A stretch of 64,000 nucleotides of DNA from Bathynomus jamesi (taxonomy: Eukaryota > Arthropoda > Malacostraca > Isopoda > Cirolanidae): assembly GCA_023014485.1 (NCBI GenBank), contig JAJOZX010006147.1:195001-259000 (forward strand). Direction: 5' to 3'. A program made the position numbers and the translations under genes. The notes under the pieces are model-generated. The model saw nothing but the letters and a program-made list of their open reading frames with translations, was not told the DNA's origin and searched no databases. Every line of letters starts with the position of its first letter. The first letter of the stretch is position 1. Of the stretch, positions 11,771 to 21,711 are shown piece after piece.

Positions 11771-12027
11771 TTCATACGTGCACTTTTCATCAGAGTATTT
11801 TTTTGTTAAATGGGTAAGATCGTAAAATGTATTATAAATTATTAGTAGATGGTTAACAAGTGAGATTACAGTACACCAAATGCAATGATGTTATTATTTG
11901 GGGGTTTAAGGAGAGCAAGGCTCCCGTGTTTGCTAACACAGTGGTTGCAGTCGCTGGCATCAGCTTGGGAGCTTGCCGTGAATCGGCACTATACGTGCAC
12001 TTTTTACCCACAGATAGTTTTTTTATG

Positions 12028-12235
12028 GGTTTCTTTAACCTCCTTCGTAATATCTAAGGTCATATGACGGAGGGGACCTACAGCTTTACGTGGAATTCGA
12101 AGTACAGTGCTTGCTTACTGCATAATCTAGACACAGGGGACGGTTCCCCATCCAACTGCTACCCAAACCCAATGTCGCTTAACTTCGCTTGTCAACGGGA
12201 AGCTGTGTTACAACATGGCCACGACATAGCCAAGA
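12028..12235. repeat. SINE-like tail, copy B
   Basis: Diverged partner of 11490-11700 with the same order of blocks. No RNA polymerase III boxes were identified within this part. Confidence 0.6.
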
Positions 12236-12345
12236 GAAAGAACGAGAGTGTTTACTGTGTCACTCTCACGATCGTAGTTCCTGCTCCTGTTCCTGCTTTA
12301 TTAGGAATGAACGTTTGGAAGCTACATTGATTTTTCCGCCAAGAG

Positions 12346-13130
12346 CAGCGGTTCTCAAACGAGAAGTCCAAAACCCAATTGATGATGATGAACAATTTTT
12401 TGGGGGGGTTATTGGGAGATACAGTACTAAAAATTATATTTCCGTGGAAAATATTAATATGCATATAAAAATGTAAGTACGTACTTACAGTGAAATAAGC
12501 TGGTAACGCGGGGTCACGTTCTGAGACACCTTCGCGATATCGCGGGGCTACGTTCTGAGAAACCTTCGTGATATCGCGGGGCCACGTTCTGAGAAACCTT
12601 CGCATATCGCGATCCGCGTTATCTATTGTTAATGATTTTATGGAAAAAATAGGTCAGGTGCCGAAAATGCCCAGAATATACGATTTTATGTAAAATATTA
12701 GAGTAATATCATGCTTTGGTATATTCACCTGTGAATAAAATTTAATAATAATTAAATGTATAATAGAGATGTAATTTCTAATAAAAGAAAATAATAGAAT
12801 ATGAAATATAAAACTTACCGTTCATGTCCCTCAAGCTCTTGGCTCGAGTCTGACCTCGGTTGCTGGGGCGCCTGAATGGAATTTTGTTTAGCTTAAAAAA
12901 AAGTAAAATACAGCGTTAGTCTCGTCTTATCTCGCGTAATCTAAATTAATTGTCCTATATTTTTCCTTTGTTATTCGCGTATTGCTTTATCACCGTTTTG
13001 TACTGAATGTGTTCATTTTTTTTTAATTAACCTGCTAAATTTATTCAAAATCTTAAATTTCATTGACACAAAGTATTTTTCCTTTGATTTCCCTAAGTTG
13101 TGTTTTGCATTGAAAGATTGAGAACCATTA
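12346..13130. mobile_element. Non-autonomous hAT element B (785 bp)
   Basis: Ends CAGCGGTTCTCAAAC and, on the other strand, TAATGGTTCTCAATC are matching inverted repeats. The 8-bp direct repeat GCCAAGAG is present at 12338-12345 and 13131-13138. The interior is AT-rich except for a CG-rich 34-bp tandem repeat at 12507-12607. No transposase. Confidence 0.85.
12507..12607. repeat. 34-bp CG-rich tandem repeat, three units
   Basis: Units start CGCGGGG-(T/C)(C/T)ACGTTCTGAG and end CCTTCG-GATAT at 12507, 12541 and 12575, the last one base shorter. It is embedded in hAT element B and its CpG content contrasts with the surrounding AT-rich DNA. Confidence 0.9.
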
Positions 13131-13138
13131 GCCAAGAG

Positions 13139-13347
13139 CAGTGGTTCTTAATCTTTTTAGGTTGCGACCCAAATTATGGTTTCGGGGCTAGCTCGGCGAC
13201 CCATGACTTCAAACAGCTCACTCGCAATAGATAATAAAATAAATTATAATTAATGGTAAAATGATTAGGGATAACATAAATAAATGTAAATGACAATTAA
13301 ATAACCCAATCAAAATGGTTTGGCGACCCAGGGGTTAAGAACCACTA
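13139..13347. mobile_element. Non-autonomous hAT element C (209 bp)
   Basis: Starts CAGTGGTTCTTAATC and ends GGTTAAGAACCACTA, with further inverted symmetry in GCGACCCA near both ends. It is flanked by GCCAAGAG (13131-13138) and GCCTAGAG (13348-13355), an 8-bp duplication with one mismatch. It directly abuts element B and shares its duplication. Confidence 0.85.
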
Positions 13348-13355
13348 GCCTAGAG

Positions 13356-14460
13356 GATAGTGACAGTGTTGTGCAAAGAGTAGGAAAGATTATTAAAAAA
13401 TATCGGTGTTTAAATGAGAGAGGGCTCGAGTTTATGTCATCGGTTAGGATGAAGTACTTCTTCTCTCAATATGACTGTTACTTCATGAAGTAACGCTTTT
13501 TGGTTTCAAGGTTTTTTGCATAATTAAGTGTTAATGTCTAGCTAATAAGAATTATAGTGAGGAATTTTACAGCAATATAAAAATTGTAGTTTGGGTCTGG
13601 AAATTCCTTAATTTATTTTTTATTTTAAAATAATTTTAAATAAAGCTGCAAATTTTGGGCCGGACATTAAGTGGAGCATCTGAAGATCAGTTAACCGATT
13701 CCAGTATTTTTTCATTTTTTGCTCTCCCTTCCTATAGCGTTTTTGTATTTTGTGAATTGAAAGTATGAAGCATTTTACTGAAAAATTTTAGAATAATAAT
13801 AATATCATCAAGAGGTCGTTTCGTTGGGATACAGATATCATAAAAAAGAAATTTATTTATCTGTAGGTGGAATAATGAGAAAGAAGAGTTAGTTCATAAA
13901 GAAACATCCTATACCTAAATGAGAACTATTATCTTTAATATCCAGCGCTCGTAGGTCGGGATTTGACTGACGATGGTTCTGATTAATTAATAATAATCTA
14001 GGAGTTACCGCAACGGGCCGCATCAGTCTCACCTGGACGATATGTAGTTCTGACCCTCTTCGCTGATTAACTATATCTTTAGTAAAAACTAAACAACGTG
14101 TCCCGAAGTTACCGTACTTATCAGCCATGAATTTGTTTGCGAAGTATTTATCTTACATCTTCTATTCAACAACTCCATCGGCAGTATAGGCTCCAAATAA
14201 GCGTAATAGCCTTTATGGTATTCAACTCTTTTTGCCGAGTTTGTCAAGGGGAATTAACTACTACGTAACGCTCATTTCGCGCACTTTCAGATAACTTAGT
14301 AAGAAATCAATAGAAACCTATTACAACAACGTAATGGTCATTATTTTGTCCTCACAAAAATACTTTTTTCAAGTCCATGGTCACTCTTGATCATCAGAAA
14401 AAAGTGTATTTTTCGAGGAAGGACCTCTTTATGAAAGGGATAGTAATTATAGTTTTAAGT
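13356..14460. other. Spacer with one unexplained short ORF
   Basis: AT-rich. A 79-codon frame on the minus strand (14128 to 13889) begins MADKYGNFGTRCLVF; it has no similarity I recognise, and its length is near what is expected by chance. I would not call it a gene. Confidence 0.4.
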
Positions 14461-14480
14461 TTTAATTATAGTAATGGATC

Positions 14481-15022
14481 AAGTAAAGATAATCCCTCCC
14501 AACAGAAAAAGGAGGGACTATCTTTAATTGATCATTTTTGGGAGGGATCATCTTTACTTGGTAAAGTTGGTAATACCGCTTTACTGCAATACCGCAATAC
14601 CGCTGTAATTAAAGTCTTTGTGATCAAGTAAAGTTAAGCACCCCCAACCTTTTTTAGTTAGCTTTATAAGGCTAACTAACGAAAATATCACGACCTAACC
14701 TAACCAATCGTCAAGGGCGTACAGTTGACCTAACGATTGGTTAGGTTAAGTCGTGATATTTTCGTTAGTTAGCCTTATAAAGCTAACTAAAAAAGGTTGG
14801 GGGTGCTTATCTTTACTTGATCCATTGTAATAAATGAATTTTAATAAATTTTGTTTTCGAATAAATCATTTTTTAAAAAAAGATTCCCTTAATTTTTATC
14901 CTTATGTCAGACTGCTTCATTTTACTTTACTTTCTGGGAGGGATTATCTTTACTTGGTCATTTTTGGGAGGGATTTGCTTTACTAGTGTGACCTGGGAGG
15001 GATTATCTTTACTTGGTCCATA
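14481..15022. repeat. Dispersed GGGAGGGATTATCTTTACTT motif cluster
   Basis: The motif GGGAGGGAT-ATCTTTACTTGG occurs in variants at about 14510-14530, 14540-14562, 14934-14956, 14964-14983 and 14992-15020, and inverted at 14481-14500 (AAGTAAAGATAATCCCTCCC). It surrounds hairpin H1, whose outer arms share the AAGTAAAG part. Confidence 0.75.
14622..14822. repeat. Long hairpin H1 (shared core, local arms)
   Basis: Inverted repeat about 201 bp long. Outer arms: GATCAAGTAAAG-TAAGCACC and its complement. The inner part is a core also found at 34.2, 36.0, 41.3 and 45.8 kb: AGTTAGC-TTATAAGGCTAACT, CGAAAATATCACGAC, CCTAACCTAACC, AATCGTCAAGG. The centre is at GGGCGTACAGTTGACC. The stem would be strong as single-strand DNA or RNA. 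Confidence 0.92.
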
Positions 15023-15029
15023 GTAATTA

Positions 15030-16691
15030 TAGTATTTAATTATAGGAATTATTGTTTTTCCTATTGGACTATTATTCATTTATTATTACTTTCCAAAAAA
15101 AATAAATCAAAGGAAGTCAGACTTATACAATTATCAGAAAGTAAATAATTTGAATATGGATAAATGCAATATACTTTTTAAAAATCAGCAGAAACAGATG
15201 GATTATATAACCTATCCTTTATTATCAGTTTTCTTTCAGTGAGCGAAAACCTTGAATATATTAATGTATTTTTTGTGATTTCTTAATTTTGGTGTTTCAG
15301 GCATTAAATTTATGTTTTGTCTGATTTTGTTTCAAAGTTTACGTTCAGTATGTTCGATTTTAGGCCTTATTTTACTAAAAGACGACAGCGCCTCCTAGCT
15401 GGTTTTAGATGAGATGTTTGAAACGACATATACCATCGCATTAAAGTAGGTATTTTACGATCTTGGTTTATACGCAGTTCTTAAACAAACTGTAATGAAT
15501 ACATTCAGGTACAGTTTTGGAAAAACGTTTGTATACCTAAAAATATACTTTCTAAAAAAAAAAAGTTAGAAAATTATTCTGGATACTTAGTATTATTTTT
15601 GGCGACAGTAATAAAATTTCAAAAACAAAGTGCACTCATTAATAATTTTTATATTTTTTTAAATTTAATTTCTTAGGCGAATTTTTTTCCGCAACTGCAT
15701 GTGCCTGAATTCAATTCTCTATAAAAAAAAGTTTACTTTTTCAGGAAACTGAATCTCTGTATTCATTTTCTCTGGTTTTTCACAAAGAAAGACTTAGTTA
15801 CAACCAAAATCTTATATGGTCAACTTTGCCACCAAACCAAGTGGTAAATTCAACCATGCGATGTTTGCAATAGGCACTGAAATTTGTTAGCAGAAAAAAT
15901 TATGGTAAGGAAAATCATCGCACAGTTCAATTTAAACACGCACACACGCAAACACACACATACGGACACACGCAAACACACACATATATATGAGAGGATT
16001 TTCTCTTTCGTTTTTCACACTAATGTCCTCTGAAATTAGGCTTTGGGACGGCCTGAGCAGTTGGATTTAGGTGAACGGTCAGACTGTCAAATATATTCGA
16101 GGTTTGCAATAATTTCGAGCTGAATTTGAAAACTGTTTTTACATCTATTTTATTGGAACATAAAGTTGGCTTTTTATGGGCGACGATAATTCACTTTATT
16201 TGTATTAAGTACATATTCTCTATATACCACTGCTTTATACTCTGGTTAACCTAATAATAAGAATAATTGACGCGCGCGCGCGCACATACACACACATACA
16301 GATATACGCGTGTGTGTGTGTAGGCGCGCATATCGGTAAGTGGGCTTAGTGAGGTCGAGTATGTAACAAATGACATGTAGTTTTTACCCCCCCCAAGGTG
16401 ACCCTTTTGGTACCGAAAAACAAAAAAAATAAGAAATATATGTAAAAACATTTTTACTGTCGAAAAAAGATATGTTAGTCCTGAATAGGTTACGCTAGGC
16501 TAGACTAGATTAGATTAGATGAGCGAGTACCTCCTGTTTAATGACAATAGAAATCATCATTCGAGCCCTCAAGTGTGTCCGAAACGTTTATCACGCTCTT
16601 CTCGGTCCCATGGACCAAAGGTTAAGTTAGGTTAAATTAGATTTGGTCAAATTTTTAGAAATCGGTACCGTGCTTGTGCGGAGATGCGCAC

Positions 16692-16728
<37 letters not shown>

Positions 16729-17330
16729 CCCTATATAGACAGTTCTTACAAATTTCTAACCGTTTCATATACAAGCATTTATATCTTAACCCTACAAAAA
16801 ATTCTGTCCATATAGAATTAATTAAAATGCAGAATTTTTTACATCTCGAAACCCAATCATTTCATGTAATGGTTCATGTTCCTGCACGGATATTTTACTC
16901 GTGAAATGAATATGGGTTTTCTACTAATTAAAATAGGCAATAATAGAAAGTGATTTTGGTTTATTTTGAGATCGATATTGTTATGTGGAACTTGCTATCA
17001 AATTCCATTTTCTCCTTCATAGATAAAAAAAAAAAATTGTTGAAACAACCAAATTACTTTATCGACAACCACTCCAAAAAGGTCCGTTCGACCATTTATT
17101 AGTTCATAACAGAAAAATAAACATAATTATTGTAATTACATAAAATCAAAGCATATGCTCGCGGTTTTTGTGATGATACCAAGTAGTTTATATTATTATG
17201 TTCGTTTATACAACCATGCTCTCTAGTGTACTGTTTCTATGTGTGCATAACGTAATTGTCAAGCTAGTTTATATATTCTTCTTTTTCCTGTAAAATTTCC
17301 TTGTCTACTTTTCCAAGGAAAAGAATAATT
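15030..17330. other. Gene-free stretch
   Basis: AT-rich with (CA)-type repeats near 15945-15990, mixed GT/CG repeats near 16270-16320 and (GT)n at 16696-16727. Nothing coding supported. Confidence 0.5.
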
Positions 17331-17334
17331 GAAA

Positions 17335-17446
17335 AATTGAAAAATGCCCTTAAGATAATTGAAAAATGCACTAGTTTAATAATAGGGACCTCCCCAGTGG
17401 ACCGAAAGGTTTTTGATGCTTCCTCTTGTTCTTTAACTCCTTGTAA

Positions 17447-17489
<43 letters not shown>

Positions 17490-17490
17490 G
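17335..17490 (+). repeat. Dispersed repeat with (CT)n, second copy
   Basis: Reads AAAATGCACTAGTTTAATAA, then GGGACCTCCCCAGTGGACC-AAAGG, then a (CT)n tract of about 40 bp. It matches the minus strand of 4025-4145. Confidence 0.6.
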
Positions 17491-18555
17491 TATGTTCATG
17501 TTCTATAGAATTTTCAGCACGCAATTGAATAACAACTATTAAATGGATTATACGAGGCTTTCTCTCGGCCATTTATGACTTTATTGGGTCCTTTACGTAT
17601 GGATAACACATAATAACATTCACTTAACAATCCATTTCATCCTATTTAATAATCTCTCAAGAATTTGTTACGCGATAAAACAAAAAACAAAAAAAAAACT
17701 CGGAACTTAAATCCACGGAATGTGAAACATCATGAATAAATGCATGTTATTTCCGCGGGGAACAAAGAGAAATTCTTGCCCTATTCCCAGGCACTCCTCA
17801 GGGAAGACCAACAATGAGGTTTTCCTTATGCTAAACGTGCGTCGAGGAGGAAATAAACGTTGCAGGAATCGGGCAAATAATGAAGGGAGAAGCGATTGTG
17901 CGATTGTCTTGAAGCACTGCGGCTCTCACCAGGACTAAAATGTAATCGAGGATGGATTTGGAGATTTGTTGATTCCCATTAGTGTCTAAATAAAAGGTGT
18001 AGATATAAGGAGTGCGAATTGAAGAAGTAACAGTTGCGTAATGGAGAATGTGCTCGTTTTGGGCTCTCAGAATATATAAATTAACTCCTCAGATGAAAGC
18101 TGATCGAATGTTAATTATACTTATTTCAGTTTGTATAAACGACATTTATGTAAAAATTTTATGTCACAGAAAAATTGCTTGGTTTAAAAATAATAATAAT
18201 TGGTTAAATTTGTTGAGGCTATTTGACAGTTAATCAAAACAACAATAATTCTATCGCGCCTTTCTTGTGTAATATGATTTTTATTCTGGGCTAACGACAT
18301 TTGATCGACTTGACAAATTCGACACGTTATTGTGGGTTAGGTTAGTTTTTTTTGGTGTCGATGTTATAGTGTCGACCAAATGGGTACAGGTTTTTTTTAA
18401 TGTTGAATTCTGAATAGGTTGTCAAATTTTTAAGTGCTTTCTATCTGGTAGTTAATATTTATATACAGAAACTCAATTTTTGTGTAGGCTAGGCCCCTAT
18501 GTGTCACTCCATGCAAATGTGTTGTCACTCTTCATAAACAAAAGAAATCCCTTCT
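17491..18555. other. Gene-free stretch
   Basis: AT-rich; no supported ORF or repeat end. Confidence 0.45.
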
Positions 18556-18563
18556 GGTATGGT

Positions 18564-19736
18564 CAGTGGTGTAACGAGGAGGGGCAAGGGGAGCTCGTGC
18601 CCTTGGCGCTGAGTTTTGGGGGGCGCCAAATCGGCCGAGCGAGCAATTTTTTTAGCATGACATTTGCATTTTTTTACATCCGCGGCCGGGAGGCAAGTTT
18701 GGACATGTATCATAACCACAGACACGGGTATTAATAATAGTAGTAATAATTATAATAATAGTGTTTATTTCTGGTAAAAAAAATTAAATTTAAATTTTGA
18801 TTTATTGATAAAAACTGGTACATATAGAAACAAATTGATACATACATGCTAATATAGCAAATGTATCAAAAGAAGTGTATTAAATAAAATCGTGACAAAA
18901 ATATAGAAATATGATGTGCATTGCCACAAGCGTTTAACCAATTGAGCTAACGGCCTAGCAGTTAACCACTGCCTTAAGTGTGCTATATAAACTATTGTGA
19001 TTGTGACAGATTGTAATGTATTCACATAGTGAATAACAAATATTGAAATAACCACTATTATAATTTTGATGCCGAAAATTCATTTCGTTTCTGCTATTAG
19101 CGGATAGCCTTCAAACAGAACGAGTAAAATATGTAAAATTTGAGCACACAAATAGCGATGGAAAACTAGACACCGACCGGTTTCGAACTCGTTTGTTCTC
19201 ATCAGGATATCGCAAGCTTTAACCAATTTTGTTCGAGGATGTACAAGTACATTATTGGAAAGACTAACTGTAGCTAAATAAGACAATATACAGTATTACA
19301 GTTCATTGACTACTGTGTACTGTGTATACGTAAACTATTATATAATTAGAAATATATTTGAGAAAAAATTCAAATGTTGTGAGCACACCTAGATTTTTTT
19401 GGTAAAAATAAGACAGAAAGATGAGCGCAAAATTGAATCTGTGCAAAATTTGATTTTTCAAGTTTTTGTTCATTACTTTGGTATACTATTTTCAAATTTT
19501 CATGAAAACAGTGATTTATGTAGTAAAATAAAATAGGTTAAATTAACTGATAATCTTATTAATCTACCTTGAAAATAGGTGTTTAAAATGGGACTCAGAT
19601 TGCATGAAATCGACTCTTCGTAGTCAGAATTTTCCCGAGGCTTCCCTTAGCACCTAAGGCAGCCCTCGAGAGCGGGGCTCCATTCTCTAGTCTCTACCCT
19701 TGCCCTCGGGCGCCACGAACCCTCGCTACGCCACTG
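18564..19736. mobile_element. Non-autonomous hAT element (1173 bp)
   Basis: Ends CAGTGGTGTAACGAGG and CCTCGCTACGCCACTG are inverted repeats, and the exact 8-bp direct repeat GGTATGGT flanks them (18556-18563 and 19737-19744). The interior has no transposase but has two short tRNA-like stretches on the minus strand: an A-box-like TTAGCTCAATTGGTTAAACG at about 18934-18953 and a B-box-like GAGTTCGAAACCGG at about 19175-19188, so it may have captured SINE sequence. CTCGAGAGCGGGGCTCC lies near the right end. Confidence 0.95.
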
Positions 19737-19744
19737 GGTATGGT

Positions 19745-20480
19745 GCTAATTTTTATACAATTTCTGAACCCATTAATGATTTCCTGCTATTGCCTAAACT
19801 TGAACAAACCATATTTGACGATTATTCATGAGATTGTTTCAAAACTAATGTTGGGATACAAATTAGTGGAATATATTGTAAAGTTCAAAAATATTTGATA
19901 CAATTTATCTTTCCTTGTCTCTTTCGGACATCATCTTCCATTATCTTTTCTCGATTAGGATTTAGGACCAAGCTAATCCATAACACTTTGTAAACGCTAA
20001 AATGTTTGAAATAATTTACACCTGTTGTTCACTGTTTATCAGTTTAACTCGGCTGTTGCATGCATAGAATGAGTTAATAATAATTACTCCATCTATGGAA
20101 TACAAATTATGATTCCATTACTGTAAAACTGTAAAACTGTAAAACTGAGCTTGTTCTCATCATTACCATTGCAAGCCTGTACTGTAAGGGGTGGCACTTA
20201 CCTCGCATGGGTATGGTTTCTGCCTTTTTATCCTGTTAAAATGAAATTTATAGGAAGATAGCATCTCCTTTGATAATCCTTCTTGGGGAGAACGAAAGAG
20301 AGAGGGAGAATAATCACGCTCTAAATTTTAGTTCCAAGAGATCTAAGAAAGAAGAAAAAGGAAGAAGGAAAAGGTGGATGAGGAAAAGAGAAACTACAGA
20401 GACAGCTGAGACTATGCAGCATGTGAAAAATGCAAACCTTTTGAGTGAGGTAATATATAAAAACCGTTCCTTTGAAAGAA
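19745..20480. other. Gene-free stretch
   Basis: AT-rich spacer with a short ACTGTAAA tandem run near 20120-20147. No feature otherwise. Confidence 0.4.
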
Positions 20481-20486
20481 AAACCC

Positions 20487-20487
<1 letters not shown>

Positions 20488-20537
<50 letters not shown>

Positions 20538-20615
20538 GACTGTTATTTTACAAGAGGGATTATTGCCTTACCACCTGTATCCAATATGCTCTCTATGTAG
20601 CTGGCTTCTTTAATG

Positions 20616-20653
<38 letters not shown>

Positions 20654-20690
20654 TAAATATTTCAATTCAGTTATACTGTACTCGGGGGGG
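20488..20690. repeat. Microsatellites (CA)n, (TA)n and a G-run
   Basis: (CA)n at about 20488-20534, (TA)n near 20620-20652, and G9 at about 20684. Confidence 0.9.
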
Positions 20691-21002
20691 GGGGAAATAT
20701 ATATATATCCACAATAATCGAATTACAAGTGGGATTATGTTTTTGAAAATCAATTAAAACTCACTTCAACCACGCTTTGATTGCCTCAACCAATTAAATT
20801 TGTTACCAGAGAAAAAAACGTGGTTATACAGGGCAGTCATCAATGGTTAAATTAAAAAGCATTTGGATTCATTGTCAAATATAATTTACTTGATTGATAC
20901 ATTGACGTTTCTGTGTAGGGCGACATAATACTCATTTATATTCATTATAACTGTACAGTATACCGAATGAATACATGGAATTATACTAAAATATATATAC
21001 AC

Positions 21003-21298
21003 CTCCGTTAACTTTGGTTTTGCTTCCGCCGGATTGTTTATTCTGACGGAAGTCAAGCTTGTTGCTTTACTTTCGACGTACAGCTTAATGTGGAATCCGA
21101 ACCACGACCCACCACGGGTCAGCAGCCCAGCGTCTTAATCACTAGGCCACTCAGGGTACCCATTTATCTACCAACCTATTTTTTTCTGGAAGGGTGAACA
21201 GTTGGGTAAGCTGCGCGACGTCTGCTTTTGCCGGGAAGCGAACCCGGGCCGGTGGATTCGTAGTCAGCCATGCTAACCACTATACCACCGAGGCGCAT
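21003..21298 (-). mobile_element. Dimeric tRNA-derived SINE, copy 1
   Basis: Read on the minus strand there are two successive tRNA-like units. The first has an A box (GGTATAGTGGTTAGCATGG) and a B box (GGGTTCGCTTCCC); the second has an A box (GAGTGGCCTAGTGATTAAG) and a B box (GTGGTTCGGATTCCAC). A tail with GACTTCCGTCAGAATAAACA follows. The first unit resembles tRNA-Glu/Asp type. The second copy at 33.4 kb keeps the same order, so the dimer is a fixed structure and not a chance pair. Confidence 0.85.
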
Positions 21299-21299
21299 A

Positions 21300-21332
21300 T
21301 ATATACTATATATATATATATATATATATATA
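21300..21332. repeat. (TA)n next to a hAT end
   Basis: TA dinucleotide run on the left of the hAT element; a matching run begins at 25073 on the right, so the element sits in a (TA)n tract and any 8-bp duplication is hidden. Confidence 0.8.
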
Positions 21333-21711
21333 CCGGGCCGTTTCTAGCCATTAGGGGGCCCTAAGCAGTATACCATTTGAGGCCCCACCCCCCATCCACC
21401 AACTCACGCCTTACTACATCACCTCAGCACACATACAAAAAATGGCTGTGTTAATAAAAACCAATTATGAAACAATTTAATGAAACATTTATGTCCAAAC
21501 ACAACAAATATGTACTTTCAGAAGACAAACAGAAAAAATACTCTTCATGAAATTCCTGAAAATTAGATTATACATTATTTAGAATAAATGACACAGAACT
21601 ATGTATAAAAAAATAATGCAATTATCAACTACCAAACAATTACTAACTCTACGATACAATCGTGCAATAGCTAACAGTTATACAGAACAGTTTGTATAAC
21701 AGTTTGTATCT

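Noticed and set aside
13889..14128. 79-codon minus-strand frame starting MADKYGNFG
   Set aside because: No recognised motif, no neighbouring exon signals strong enough, and length close to chance expectation in 64 kb.
18934..19188. Possible tRNA genes on the minus strand
   Set aside because: A- and B-box-like text is split and no cloverleaf could be drawn; treated as SINE-derived text inside a hAT element.
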